64,000 nucleotides of DNA from JANXMY01 sp964251675 (GTDB lineage: Bacteria > Armatimonadota > Armatimonadia > Armatimonadales > Capsulimonadaceae): assembly GCA_964251675.1 (NCBI GenBank), contig CAXUKS010000011.1, positions 1 to 64,000 of the forward strand, in the 5' to 3' direction. A program made the position numbers and the translations under genes. The notes beneath the pieces were generated by a model. The model was not told the origin of the DNA. It saw nothing but the letters and a program-made list of their open reading frames with translations, and did not search any database. Every line of letters begins with the position of its first letter. Within the stretch, counting starts at the first letter, position 1. Shown here piece after piece: positions 8,159 through 16,975 of this stretch.

Positions 8159-8278
8159 TAGCCCCCGCCGCCGCCAATCATGGGGGAGCCAGGTAAGGAA
8201 CCGGAGAGGAAGGGCAAGGGCAAGCCCTGCCCCTACGGGCTTCCTCTTTTCCAGTCCTCCATTATTGGGGGCTAGGGG
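8159..8278. repeat. Inverted repeat (family E) upstream of prmA
   Basis: The outer arms AGCCCCCGCC...ATCATGGGGGAGCC and CTCCATTATTGGGGGCTA flank inner palindromes GGGCAAGGGCAAGCCCTGCCC and CCCTACGGGCTTCC. The outer motif (CCCCC-AT-rich-GGGGG beside GGCTCC or GGAGCC) recurs near 27370, 33311 and 38262. No gene fits here; it fills the dnaJ-prmA gap. Confidence 0.65.
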
Positions 8279-8292
8279 GTCCTGCTTCTACG

Positions 8293-9414
8293 TCAGCGTG
8301 CCCGGAGCTTGCTGAAAAAGCCGCGCTCTTCCGGGGGCGCTAACGTCTCGCCCGAGGCCGCCGCAAGCTCGCGCACCAGTCGCCGCTGGTCTTCAGTCAG
8401 CTTTGTGGGGACGCGGACTTTGACGCTCACAATCTGATCGCCGCGCTCCGGGCTGCGGGCGTTGACATCGGGGAACCCTTTGCCGCGCAGGCGGAACTGC
8501 GTCCCGGTCTGTGTCCCTTCCGGGATCGTCAGCCGCTCGGTTCCGTTCAGGATGGGCACTTCAAACGTGTCGCCGAGAGCGGCCTGCGCGAACGACACCG
8601 AGGCTTCGTGCAGCAGATCCATCCCGCGCCGGGTGAACTGGGTATGCGCCTTCACCGACAGCACCACGTACAGGTCGCCGCGCCCGCCGCTGCGTGGCCC
8701 GGCATCGCCCTGGCCGGGGTCCACCAGCCGCGTGCCAGTGTCCACACCTGCCGGGATTTCCACGGAATGCTCCACCGTCTGCCGCGTCCGGCTCTGGCCC
8801 CGACAGGTAGAGCAGGGGTCGGTAATAATCTTGCCGTCGCCCTTGCAGCGGGGGCAGGGGACCACGGTGGCAAAGGAGCCGAGAATGGTGTTCTGCACCT
8901 GCCGCACCTGGCCCGCCCCGGCGCAGGCAACGCAGGTTTGCGGGGTTGTACCAGTCTTCGCGCCGCTGCCTTTGCAGGTTTCGCACGCTTCCAGCCGGGT
9001 GAGGCGCAGGGATTTGGTGACGCCGAACGCGGCCTCTTCCAGCGTGATTTCCAGATCAAAGCGCAGATCGTTGCCGGACTGTGCCTGCGCCCGACCCCCG
9101 CCGCCGCCTGCCCGTGCGCCGCCCGCGCCGAAGAACATATCAAAGATGTCGCCGAAGCCGCCCTCGCCGCCGCCGGGAAAGCCCGACTGCGGCCCGTCGT
9201 GGCCGTACTGGTCGTACACCTGCCGCTTTTCCGGCGACGACAGCACTTCGCGGGCCTCGTTCAGCTCTTTGAAGCGGTCTTCGGCGGTGTGGTCGCCCGG
9301 ATTCACATCCGGATGGTGCTGGGCTGCCAGCTTCCGGTAGGCCGAGCGGATGTCGGCGGCGGAGGCATCACGGGAGACGCCCAGCACTTCGTAATAATCG
9401 CGTTTGGTTGCCAT
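8293..9414 (-). CDS. dnaJ: Chaperone protein DnaJ
   Basis: DnaJ is the Hsp40 co-chaperone that stimulates DnaK ATPase and delivers substrates. The 373-residue protein has a J domain with HPD at residues 38-40, a Gly/Phe-rich linker, and a zinc domain with four CxxCxGxG-type repeats (CETCKGSG, CVACAGAG, CPRCKGDG, CSTCRGQS, the last degenerate). Two C-terminal beta domains follow. It lies 128 bp downstream of dnaK. No grpE is present between them. Confidence 0.96.
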   Translation of the reverse strand: MATKRDYYEVLGVSRDASAADIRSAYRKLAAQHHPDVNPGDHTAEDRFKELNEAREVLSSPEKRQVYDQYGHDGPQSGFPGGGEGGFGDIFDMFFGAGGARAGGGGGRAQAQSGNDLRFDLEITLEEAAFGVTKSLRLTRLEACETCKGSGAKTGTTPQTCVACAGAGQVRQVQNTILGSFATVVPCPRCKGDGKIITDPCSTCRGQSRTRQTVEHSVEIPAGVDTGTRLVDPGQGDAGPRSGGRGDLYVVLSVKAHTQFTRRGMDLLHEASVSFAQAALGDTFEVPILNGTERLTIPEGTQTGTQFRLRGKGFPDVNARSPERGDQIVSVKVRVPTKLTEDQRRLVRELAAASGETLAPPEERGFFSKLRAR

Positions 9415-9542
9415 AAAATACCGAAAAAAGTATTACCTAATAAAGAAGACGGCCCAACTGCCGCAGACCAGGAACACCGCCACAGGGGCATGGGGTTCCA
9501 GAGTCGGAGCAGTCAGGCCGTCGGCGATGTCAGCCCGGTAAG

Positions 9543-11480
9543 TTACACATCCCGGAAGTCGCTGCCGGTCGCGCCGCCGTCGTCTTTGAGCAGGTCGGCC
9601 ATGTCGATACGGCTGCCTTCGTCGGGGTCTGGGAAGTCTCCGGCGGTGGCGACGCCCGCCATGTCCTCTTCTGCTGGCGTGGCGAACGCCGGGGCCGCAG
9701 CGGCGGCTGTCGCCGCGCCTGCCGAACCATTGCCGTTGCTGCTGGCTTTGGCCTCATAAAACGCGGTGCTGAGGGCCATGAGCGACGTATTCAGCTCGTC
9801 CATGCCGTGCCGCGCCCCCACCGTGTCGTAATTGTTCGTGGCGGCGGTCAGGCGGCCGGCGGCCTGATTGACTCTTTCAATCAAATCGGGCGCGACCATG
9901 CCCCGCGCATCGGCGGCGATCCGCATGGCCGTGTAGATCTGCTGGTCGGCCTTGTTTTTGATTTCCTGCTCTTCGCGGCGCTTCTCATCGGCCTTGCGGT
10001 ACTGGTCGGCTTCATGAACCATGCGCTCGACTTCATTGGTGCCGAGACCGCTGGAAGCCGTGATGGTGACTTTCTGCATGCTTCCCGTCGATGTGTCTTT
10101 GGCGGACACATGGACAATGCCGTTCTGGTCAATATCAAACAGCACTTCAATCTTGGGGACGCCGCGTGGGGCCGCGCCGATGCCCGTGAGCTGGAACTTG
10201 CCGAGCGGCTTGTTGTCCACGGCAAAATCGCGCTCGCCCTGCAGGACGTGAATGTCCACGGCGCTCTGGTTGTCTACGGCAGTGGTGAAAAGCTGCGCGG
10301 CGGACGTTGGGATCGTCGTGTTGCGTTCAATCAGCTTGGTGAACACGCCGCCCTGCGTTTCAATGCCCATCGACAGCGGGGTAACGTCCAGCAGCACAAT
10401 GCTGGTGACCTGACCGCCCAGAATGCCCGCCTGCACGGCGGCTCCCACGGCGACGATCTCATCGGCGTTGACGCCTTTGTGCGGCTCCTGGCCGAACATC
10501 TGCCGGACACGCTCCTGCACGGCAGGCATCCGGGTCATGCCGCCGACCAGCAGCACTTTCTGAATGTCAGAGGGCTTGAGCCTGGAGTCGTTGAGCGCCT
10601 GCTCGGTCGGGGCAACCATTCGCTCCAGCAAATCACGGGTGATGTCTTCCAGCTGCGCCCGTGTCAGCGTGAGTTCCAGGTGCGCGGGGCCATCCGGCGT
10701 AGACGAGATAAATGGCAGGTTGATCGTTGCAGTCAGCAGCGTGGACAGCTCGATTTTGGCCTTTTCCGCCGCTTCTTTCAGGCGCTGCATTGCCATCCGG
10801 TCCTGGGTCAGGTCAATACCCGAATCGCGCTTAAACTCGGTGGTCATCCAGTCAATAATACGAATATCCCAGTCATCGCCGCCGAGATGCGTGTCACCGG
10901 AGGTAGCCCGCACTTCAAAGACGCCGTTGTCCAGCTCTAGAATAGAGACGTCAAACGTGCCGCCGCCGAGGTCCCACACCAGCACCGTCTGCTCGCCCGC
11001 CTTGTCCTGCCCGTAAGCCAGCGCCGCTGCCGTCGGCTCGTTGACGATGCGGACCACGCTCAGGCCCGCAATCTGGCCCGCCGCTTTGGTGGCCTCGCGC
11101 TGGGCATTGGAAAAGTACGCCGGAACCGTAATGACGGCCTCGGTGACGGCGTCGCCCAGGAACGCTTCGGCATCAGAGCGCAGCTTGGCAAGGATCATCG
11201 CCGAGATTTCTTCAGGCGAATACTCGACGCCGTCAATGCCGACCCGGTAGCGCGTTCCCATCTGACGCTTGATGGACGAGATGGTTCGGTCGGGGTTGGT
11301 GATCGCCTGCCGCTTTGCAAGCTGTCCTACTAGGCGCTCTCCGGTTTTGGAGAAGCCCACGACGGAAGGGCAAAGGCGGCTGCCTTCCGCCAGAGTGATG
11401 ACGACCGATTCTCCCGCTTCATCGATGGCGGCAACGACGGAGTTGGTGGTTCCCAAGTCAATACCCACTGATTTCGGCAT
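9543..11480 (-). CDS. dnaK: Chaperone protein DnaK (Hsp70)
   Basis: DnaK is the ATP-dependent Hsp70 chaperone. The 645-residue protein begins MPKSVGIDLGTTNSVVA with the phosphate-1 loop. It contains VITVPAYFSNAQREATK, the VWDLGGGTFDVSILE phosphate-2 loop and LLVGGMTRMPAVQERV. The substrate-binding domain and alpha-helical lid follow, and an Ala/Gly-rich tail ends DFRDV. It lies in the minus-strand group hspR-rpoZ-dnaK-dnaJ. HspR would be the expected repressor, although no clear HAIR palindrome is visible just upstream. Confidence 0.97.
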   Translation of the reverse strand: MPKSVGIDLGTTNSVVAAIDEAGESVVITLAEGSRLCPSVVGFSKTGERLVGQLAKRQAITNPDRTISSIKRQMGTRYRVGIDGVEYSPEEISAMILAKLRSDAEAFLGDAVTEAVITVPAYFSNAQREATKAAGQIAGLSVVRIVNEPTAAALAYGQDKAGEQTVLVWDLGGGTFDVSILELDNGVFEVRATSGDTHLGGDDWDIRIIDWMTTEFKRDSGIDLTQDRMAMQRLKEAAEKAKIELSTLLTATINLPFISSTPDGPAHLELTLTRAQLEDITRDLLERMVAPTEQALNDSRLKPSDIQKVLLVGGMTRMPAVQERVRQMFGQEPHKGVNADEIVAVGAAVQAGILGGQVTSIVLLDVTPLSMGIETQGGVFTKLIERNTTIPTSAAQLFTTAVDNQSAVDIHVLQGERDFAVDNKPLGKFQLTGIGAAPRGVPKIEVLFDIDQNGIVHVSAKDTSTGSMQKVTITASSGLGTNEVERMVHEADQYRKADEKRREEQEIKNKADQQIYTAMRIAADARGMVAPDLIERVNQAAGRLTAATNNYDTVGARHGMDELNTSLMALSTAFYEAKASSNGNGSAGAATAAAAAPAFATPAEEDMAGVATAGDFPDPDEGSRIDMADLLKDDGGATGSDFRDV

Positions 11481-11578
11481 CTGTTTTTCCTGTTCTCCTG
11501 CTTTCGCTGCTCTCGTCCGTATGAGAGTTAAATAATTACGATGGAAGTGCTATGGACGCGTTTGCGACACTGTGCAAG

Positions 11579-11848
11579 CTATGTGGCATCCGCGTCAGCG
11601 CGGCGCGTCGCTTCCAGCGGCGCGGCGGGCATCACAGTCGTGGGGACAATCTCGCCGTCCACTTCCACAGCAGTGACCATGCCCGCCGCGATTTCTTCCA
11701 GCGCCACCGTGAGGGGGTTGGTCGAATCCGTGTCAATCAGTATGGGGGCGCCTTCCTTGATCTGCTTGGCCCGCTTGGCGGACAGCACGACAAGAGAGTA
11801 ACGGCTCTTGACCCGGTCTTCAATAGTATCGGCGGATGGATAAATCAA
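11579..11848 (-). CDS. rpoZ: DNA-directed RNA polymerase omega subunit
   Basis: Omega is the small RNA polymerase subunit that assists beta-prime assembly. The 89-residue product has the RYSLVVLSAKRAKQI signature (about residues 16-30) and NPLTVALEEIAAGMV, matching the conserved helices of RpoZ. The C-terminal 30 residues are variable. It lies between hspR and dnaK, an unusual place, since rpoZ is commonly next to gmk or coaBC. Confidence 0.88.
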   Translation of the reverse strand: MIYPSADTIEDRVKSRYSLVVLSAKRAKQIKEGAPILIDTDSTNPLTVALEEIAAGMVTAVEVDGEIVPTTVMPAAPLEATRRADADAT

Positions 11849-11924
11849 CGAATGGTGTCCTTTGTGCAGCGTGTCTAGTCTAAAATTATGTATGAAATCG
11901 AATGGCTAAAAAGGGCGCTGCCAG

Positions 11925-12239
11925 TTACGGAACAGGCTCAGTCTCGGCGGAGGCTGTCAGCCCCTCCATTTCCAGAATCAGCCGGACGCCGCTCATGTTG
12001 ACGCCGCGCTCCTCGGACAGATACCGGATATGGGCCAGCAGCGCAAGGTCCCGGTCTGAGTACAGCCGACGGTCTTTGGCGGTGCGGCGCGGGCGCACGA
12101 TTCCTTCCTTGTCCAGAACCCGCAGGGTCCACGACGGCAGCCCGGCCAGCCGTGCCGCAATACTGATCACATACACTGGCTCCTCGGAGGCGCTTTGCAG
12201 CCGCTCCCGCAGCGTTTTTTCCTGCTCCCCGGCAGACAT
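11925..12239 (-). CDS. hspR: MerR-family heat-shock repressor HspR
   Basis: This 104-residue MerR-family protein resembles HspR, which represses dnaK operons by binding HAIR palindromes with DnaK as co-repressor. The winged-helix part runs from about residue 22 (YVISIAARLAGLPSWTLRVL) to the RRLYSDRDLALL wing. The rest, GVNMSGVRLILEMEGL, is typical of HspR. It is upstream of dnaK and dnaJ on the same strand, and a strong promoter precedes it, so it probably co-regulates the heat-shock genes. Confidence 0.85.
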   Translation of the reverse strand: MSAGEQEKTLRERLQSASEEPVYVISIAARLAGLPSWTLRVLDKEGIVRPRRTAKDRRLYSDRDLALLAHIRYLSEERGVNMSGVRLILEMEGLTASAETEPVP

Positions 12240-12309
12240 GGAACCTCCCGGCCTGCCCTCATGATACGCAGTGTGTTTCTGAAAATTTTAAAAACCTGTT
12301 GCTCTGCTT

Positions 12310-12339
12310 ATTATAGGATATAAATACCCCCCGCGTCAA
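12310..12339 (-). promoter_or_regulatory. Sigma-70-type promoter of hspR
   Basis: On the minus strand TTGACG (12339-12334) and TATAAT (12315-12310) are separated by 18 bp. Transcription would start near 12303, giving a 5' leader of about 60 nt before the hspR ATG at 12239. The spacer is AT-rich (TATTTATAT). No HAIR-like inverted repeat is obvious over it. Confidence 0.7.
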
Positions 12340-12402
12340 GCGGTGTTTGCACCTCTTGCGAGAAATACGCGATTATCTGCCATAATCGGCCATAATAATA
12401 GT

Positions 12403-13185
12403 ATGAACGTTCGCCGTCGCCGCCTGCTGGCCGCCGCTGCCGTGCTGTGTGTGGCTGGAATTGGCCTGAGCGCCTGGGTGCTTAATCCCCGCCGCAAAGT
12501 GCCCCTGCGTAAAGTCTTCGATCCCGCTGAATGGGTGCGCCACTGGGAGGGCATTGATCATTATGATCCCCATCTGGCCCTGCTCTCTGAAGGCAGCCCG
12601 AACGTGCCCGAAGTCGCACTGACCTTTGACGATGGCCCGGACCCCACTTACGGCCCGCAGGTTGCGGCGATCCTGAAAGAAAAAAACGTCCCCGCCACGT
12701 TTTTTGTGGTCGGTGAGCGCGTCCGGCAGCACCCGGAGGTCGCCCGCCTGCTGGCAAAGGACGGCTTTGAGCTGGGAAACCATACCTACGACCACAAAAG
12801 CCTGCCCGCGCTCAAACCGCATGAAATCGCCAACGAGCTGCGCCTCTGCGACCGCGACATCTTCTGGGCCACGGGACGCCACACCGATCTGATGCGCCCG
12901 CCCGGCGTCCAGTACAACGACAAAGTGCTTCACGTCGCGGAAGCTCTCGGCTACACCACCGTGTCCTGGACCGTCGGCGCGAAAGACTACGACAAAGACG
13001 TCGGCCCGGACTTTATTCGGGAGCGCATTCTAGACCGCACTGCGCCGGGGGCAATTATTCTGCTGCATCAAGATACGCCTTCCACCGTCGCCGCGCTGCC
13101 TGCGATCATTGACGGCCTGCGGGCGGATGGGTATCAATTCGTGACAATCAGCCAGATGCTGGCCCGTTTTGGAAAGAAAACCTGA
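12403..13185 (+). CDS. Polysaccharide deacetylase family protein
   Basis: This membrane-anchored NodB-fold deacetylase probably removes acetyl groups from peptidoglycan or another N-acetylated glycan outside the cytoplasm. From ATG 12403 it has 260 residues: an N-terminal membrane helix or signal anchor (residues 6-27), motif 1 TFDDGPDPTYGPQ, motif 2 GNHTYDH (metal histidines), motif 3 near LMRPPGVQYN, and the late motif AIILLHQD. The upstream extension in frame has no ribosome site and is rejected. A CATAAT hexamer ends 6 nt before the ATG, so a leaderless transcript is possible. Confidence 0.88.
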   Translation: MNVRRRRLLAAAAVLCVAGIGLSAWVLNPRRKVPLRKVFDPAEWVRHWEGIDHYDPHLALLSEGSPNVPEVALTFDDGPDPTYGPQVAAILKEKNVPATFFVVGERVRQHPEVARLLAKDGFELGNHTYDHKSLPALKPHEIANELRLCDRDIFWATGRHTDLMRPPGVQYNDKVLHVAEALGYTTVSWTVGAKDYDKDVGPDFIRERILDRTAPGAIILLHQDTPSTVAALPAIIDGLRADGYQFVTISQMLARFGKKT

Positions 13186-13191
13186 CAGAAC

Positions 13192-13220
13192 TTGACATAA
13201 AATATCGCTGTGGGTAGAAT
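13192..13220 (+). promoter_or_regulatory. Strong sigma-70 promoter of the LacI-family gene
   Basis: TTGACA (13192-13197), a 17-bp spacer and TAGAAT (13215-13220) form a near-consensus promoter. It sits just after the deacetylase stop codon and about 60 bp before the regulator's start. The extended sequence TAGAATACTT recurs upstream of the carbonic anhydrase gene (35324-35333). Confidence 0.8.
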
Positions 13221-13278
13221 ACTTCACTCTCTGTTTATTTATATGCTGTTTATATAAAGGCCATGAAGCGTTCGTGCT

Positions 13279-14451
13279 ATGAAACCCAAAGATGTATTTC
13301 CTATGCCTTCTCTGAAACCTGTTACCCTCAAAGATGTCGCCGAACGGGCCAAAGTCTCGCAGTCCGTGGTGTCCACAGTGCTGAACAGCCGCCAGAACGG
13401 CATTTTTGTCTCCGAAGGCACGCGCCAGAATGTCCTCACTGCCGCCTCCGTGCTGGGCTATGTGGCCCGGCACCGCGCCCTGCCATCGGTACGCAAGCCC
13501 GCCGCGCCCCTTCGCCCCACCGGCGCGGCCTCCGAGTCGCACCTGGTCGGCGTTCTGCTGGGCCGCCGCTTTGGCGGCAGTCTGTTCACGGACATCTTTT
13601 ACGGGGTCAACGAAACCCTGTCCGTCGGCGGCTTCCATCCCCTGGTGCTGGATACCTACGCTGACACCTACCAGAAAGCCGCCGAAAAAGAAGCCGAGTG
13701 CCTAAAATATGCCCAGGAAAGCGGCTTTGCGGGCGTCGTCCTGTGGCATGAGGGCGGACACGCCAATGTAGAGCTGATTCGGAGCCTGCAAAGCGCCATG
13801 CCGGTCGTCGCCATCGACCGCCGCGTGCCAGGGCTGGATATGGATTTTGTCGGAACTGACAACTTTCAGGGGGCTTACGACGCAACCCGGCATCTCATCG
13901 AGCATGGGCACACACACATCGCCCACCTGACCCGCATGGAAACTACCGATGCGTCTGCGGAGCGTCTGCGCGGCTATCAGGCGGCGCTGTCCGAGGCTGG
14001 CCTGGAGTTTAACCCCCGCAACCTCATTCTTCTGCATGGCAGCAGCCTGCGGCTGGACCCCGGCGCGATGCGGGCGCTGTTCGGACAGCCCGATGCCCCG
14101 ACCGCCGTGTTCCTGCTGGCCGACTACTGGGCGCCCCCGGTGGTGTCCGAGCTGCGCCGCCTCGGCCTGCGCGTGCCGGAAGACGTGGCGCTGGTCGGCT
14201 TCGACGACGTCGTTCCGCCGGGCATGGATGACCTCGGCCTGACCACGATGGCACAGGACTTTGACGGCATCGGCAAAACTGCCGGGCAGCTTGTCGTGCG
14301 CCGCCTCGCTGATGCCGCCGCGCCTCCCGTCGCCGAAGTGTTCCCCGCCCATCTGGTGGTGCGCCATTCCACGCTTGGCTATGGCTCCGGTACGGCTCCG
14401 ACACCCGCTCCCGCCACTGCCTCCCGCCGACGCTCACTGGTCGGCGTGTAA
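13279..14451 (+). CDS. LacI-family transcriptional regulator
   Basis: This is a DNA-binding regulator with a sugar-type effector domain. The helix-turn-helix TLKDVAERAKVSQSVVSTVL lies at about residues 17-36, with the hinge helix ending near GYVARH. The periplasmic-binding-protein fold follows (LVGVLLGRRFGG..., VPGLDMDFVGTDNFQGAYDA, VALVGFDDVVPPGMDDLGLT). The product is 390 residues from ATG 13279, or 381 from the inner ATG (MPSLKPVTL). A near-consensus promoter precedes it. No sugar transport or catabolism genes adjoin it, so its regulon is not evident. Confidence 0.93.
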   Translation: MKPKDVFPMPSLKPVTLKDVAERAKVSQSVVSTVLNSRQNGIFVSEGTRQNVLTAASVLGYVARHRALPSVRKPAAPLRPTGAASESHLVGVLLGRRFGGSLFTDIFYGVNETLSVGGFHPLVLDTYADTYQKAAEKEAECLKYAQESGFAGVVLWHEGGHANVELIRSLQSAMPVVAIDRRVPGLDMDFVGTDNFQGAYDATRHLIEHGHTHIAHLTRMETTDASAERLRGYQAALSEAGLEFNPRNLILLHGSSLRLDPGAMRALFGQPDAPTAVFLLADYWAPPVVSELRRLGLRVPEDVALVGFDDVVPPGMDDLGLTTMAQDFDGIGKTAGQLVVRRLADAAAPPVAEVFPAHLVVRHSTLGYGSGTAPTPAPATASRRRSLVGV

Positions 14452-14578
14452 TCGCTCTCCCTCAAGATATTCTGCTTCCTTCCGACAATACAGCTAACCC
14501 GCTGGTCCCGGCAATTTTCCGAGCCGGTAACTGTTTCAGTGTTTGCCGTGTTATGTCTCTGGAAAGGGAAGCTCTGCT

Positions 14579-14722
14579 ATGTCTGTACGCCGCTTTGCGG
14601 GATATTTTCTTGCGCTGGTCACCTGTGCCACCGCCGCGTTTTCGACCCTGCCGTATCCATCCGACCCGCCGCCCTCGCCCCCGCTGCTGGCCCGGCCCGT
14701 GCGCCTTGCACTGGCGCATTAG
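14579..14722 (+). CDS. Small secreted or membrane peptide, 47 residues
   Basis: A short frame begins MSVRRFAGYFLALVTCATAA, a good signal-peptide shape (two arginines, a hydrophobic core, small residues). It continues with a proline-rich segment (YPSDPPPSPPLLARP) and ends LALAH. A purine-rich GGAAAGGGAA lies 8 nt upstream of the ATG. It stands alone between the LacI gene and accD. No homologue is recognised. Conservation would be needed to prove it is real. Confidence 0.4.
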   Translation: MSVRRFAGYFLALVTCATAAFSTLPYPSDPPPSPPLLARPVRLALAH

Positions 14723-14841
14723 TCCTGCTGGTGCGTGAAACAAATCTCGCTTTTTTGTGTCTATCAGGGGTATACTGGTAAGCCGTGCGGCTTCCCGGTT
14801 CCCACTGATCCAGAGAGAAGACACGCCAGCGAGGTTTGTTT

Positions 14842-15783
14842 ATGCCCCCCGACGGATGGTTTCGCCGAAAATCCAAGTTCCCTGTTGCCCCCGCCGCCGA
14901 AAGCGCCGTGCTTGTGCCGGACGGCGTGGCGACCAAATGCGCCCACTGCGGCGAGATTTTGTTCACCAAAGAGTTTGACAAGAACCTGAAAGTCTGCCCG
15001 CTCTGCGGCTTTCACCACAAGCTCACGGCCCACGAGCGCATCGCTTACACCGCCGACGAAGGCTCCTGGGAGGAGCTGTTCGAAGAGCTGCGCTCCGTGG
15101 ACCCGCTCGGCTTTGCCGATTACCCCGCCAAGCTCGCCAAAAGCGTGGCCGTGACCGGCCTCGGCGACGGCAGCGTGATTGGCACTGCCACTGTGTCGGG
15201 CGTCCCACTCGTGCTGGGCGTCACCGACTTCCGCTTCATGGGAGGCTCGATGGGGTCTGTCGCGGGCGAAAAGATCGTCCGCGCAATGGAAGCGGGCATT
15301 GCCCGCCGCCTGCCGGTTGTGCTGTTCACCGCCTCGGGCGGAGCGCGAATGCAGGAGGGCCTCTTGTCTTTAATGCAGATGGCAAAGACTTCTGCCGCCG
15401 CCGCCCGCCTGGCTGAAGCCAGGCTCCCCTACCTTGTCGTAATGACCGATGCCACCATGGCGGGCGTTCTGGCCTCCTATGCGTCGCTCGGCGATATTCA
15501 CCTGGCCGAGCCGGGCGCGACCATCGGGTTTGCCGGAGCGCGGGTCGTCGCACAGGCCACCGTGCAGAAGCCCCCGGAAGACTATCAAACCGCCGAATGG
15601 CAGCTTGCCCACGGCCAGATTGACGCCGTCGTCGCCCGCCGCGATCTCCCGCAGACGCTCGCCACACTGCTGTCCCTGCTGACGGGCCGCCCCGCCGATG
15701 TCCCGCTCCATGCCTCCGCGTCCGGCCTGCACGGAACCAATGGCACGCTGACGATTTCAGGTCTGGGGGCGACGCATGGCTAG
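14842..15783 (+). CDS. accD: Acetyl-CoA carboxylase carboxyltransferase subunit beta
   Basis: AccD with AccA transfers carboxyl from biotin-BCCP to acetyl-CoA to give malonyl-CoA. The 313-residue protein carries the zinc ribbon CAHCG...CPLCG (about residues 33-55). It also has the carboxyltransferase core with GGSMGSVAGEKIVRAME, TASGGARMQEGL and PGATIGFAGARV. ATG 14842 is preferred over TTG 14836 because GAGG lies 7 nt upstream. Its last 8 nt overlap accA, implying translational coupling for equal subunit amounts. Confidence 0.96.
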   Translation: MPPDGWFRRKSKFPVAPAAESAVLVPDGVATKCAHCGEILFTKEFDKNLKVCPLCGFHHKLTAHERIAYTADEGSWEELFEELRSVDPLGFADYPAKLAKSVAVTGLGDGSVIGTATVSGVPLVLGVTDFRFMGGSMGSVAGEKIVRAMEAGIARRLPVVLFTASGGARMQEGLLSLMQMAKTSAAAARLAEARLPYLVVMTDATMAGVLASYASLGDIHLAEPGATIGFAGARVVAQATVQKPPEDYQTAEWQLAHGQIDAVVARRDLPQTLATLLSLLTGRPADVPLHASASGLHGTNGTLTISGLGATHG

Positions 15784-16768
15784 TCCGAATGTCCTGGATT
15801 TTGAGAAGTCGATTGCCGAGCTGGACGACAACCTCGCCAAGCTGCGTCAGGTTGTCGCCGACCGGGACAACCCGCAGAACAAGCCCGACCTGCCCGCGCA
15901 GATTGCTGATTTAGATAACCATCGGACGGCCCTCGTGTCGCATTTCTTCGCCCGGCTGACGTCGTGGGATAAGGTGCTGCTGGCCCGCCACTTGAAGCGC
16001 CCCTACTCGCTGGATTATATCGGCACGATCTTTGAAGACTGGACCGAGCTGCACGGCGACCGCCTCGGGGCCGATGACGGCGCGATTGTGGCCGGCCTCG
16101 CCAAGCTCGACGGCCTGCCGGTGGCCGTGATCGGCCATCAGAAGGGCCGGGACATCAAGCAGCGGCAGTTCCGCAACTTCGGCTCCGCCCGCCCCGAAGG
16201 CTTCCGCAAAGCCGGGCGCGTGATGGCGATGGCTGCCAAGTTCGGCATCCCGGTGGTCACCCTGGTAGACACCGCCGCCGCCGCCGCCGACATCGCCGCC
16301 GACGAGCGCGGCATCTCGGAGGCTATCGCCCGCTCCATGTACGAGATGTCTGTCCTGCCTGTGCCCATCGTCTCGGTGATTATCGGCGAAGGCGGCAGCG
16401 GCGGCGCTCTGGGCATCGCCGTGGCTGACCGCGTTCTGATGCTGGAACACGCCGTTTACTCGGTCATCCCGCCCGAAGGCTGCGCGGCGATTTTGTGGCG
16501 CGACCCGGAGCGCAAAGCCGATGCCGCCGAGGCTCTCAATTTGACCGCCCAACGCGCCTGCGAGCTGGGCATCATCGATACCATAATTCCCGAGCCGCTG
16601 GGCGGGGCGCACCGCGACTGGGCCGAGTCCGCCGCCAACGTCAAAGAGGCTATTCTGGCCGCCCTGCGCCCCCTGCGCGACGTGCCAACGCCCGCGCTGC
16701 TGGCCCGCCGCTACGAGAAGTTCCGGCGCATTGGGGAGTACACGGAAGGTGGGGCGGGGACCGAATAA
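15776..16768 (+). CDS. accA: Acetyl-CoA carboxylase carboxyltransferase subunit alpha
   Basis: AccA is the alpha half of the carboxyltransferase. The 330-residue product has the conserved LDFEKSIAELDDNLAKL N-terminus, LARHLKRPYSLDYI, LHGDRLGADD, the oxyanion-forming GEGGSGGALGI and YSVIPPEGCAAILW. It begins within the end of accD. The biotin ligase birA lies at 39.3 kb; accB and accC are not in this window. Confidence 0.96.
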   Translation: MASPNVLDFEKSIAELDDNLAKLRQVVADRDNPQNKPDLPAQIADLDNHRTALVSHFFARLTSWDKVLLARHLKRPYSLDYIGTIFEDWTELHGDRLGADDGAIVAGLAKLDGLPVAVIGHQKGRDIKQRQFRNFGSARPEGFRKAGRVMAMAAKFGIPVVTLVDTAAAAADIAADERGISEAIARSMYEMSVLPVPIVSVIIGEGGSGGALGIAVADRVLMLEHAVYSVIPPEGCAAILWRDPERKADAAEALNLTAQRACELGIIDTIIPEPLGGAHRDWAESAANVKEAILAALRPLRDVPTPALLARRYEKFRRIGEYTEGGAGTE

Positions 16769-16828
16769 TGCGCCCGCCGGACAGCCGAATAGAACGTAGG
16801 GGCGGGGTCCCTCCGCTCTTCTCTTCGC

Positions 16829-16965
16829 GCCCCCGGATTGAGATCCGGGGCTATCAAGTGCGATTGTCCGCCTGCGCGGACATAAGACTGGATATCGTTA
16901 AGCGGTTCCTATGTCCACGAAGGTGGACATTCACAACAGCCAGCCCCGGATTTCAATCCGGGGGC
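16829..16965. repeat. Four-hairpin inverted repeat (family D) upstream of hisS
   Basis: The outer hairpins GCCCCCGGATTGAGATCCGGGG (split here: GCCCCCGGAT and ATCCGGGG) and its reverse complement at 16943-16965 enclose two inner hairpins, TGTCCGCCTGCGCGGACA (16865-16882) and TGTCCACGAAGGTGGACA (16912-16929). The order A-B-spacer-B'-A' matches the other families. A half copy lies at 34451-34505. The hisS ATG starts 10 bp after it. Confidence 0.8.
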
Positions 16966-16975
16966 AAGTGTCATT

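Noticed and set aside
11481..11578. CIRCE or HAIR operator upstream of dnaK
   Set aside because: No TTAGCACTC inverted repeat or CTTGAGT-N7-ACTCAAG palindrome could be found by eye.
16829..16965. Riboswitch or T-box leader before hisS
   Set aside because: The hairpins belong to a repeat family that also occurs before unrelated genes; no T-box sequence or specifier loop was seen.
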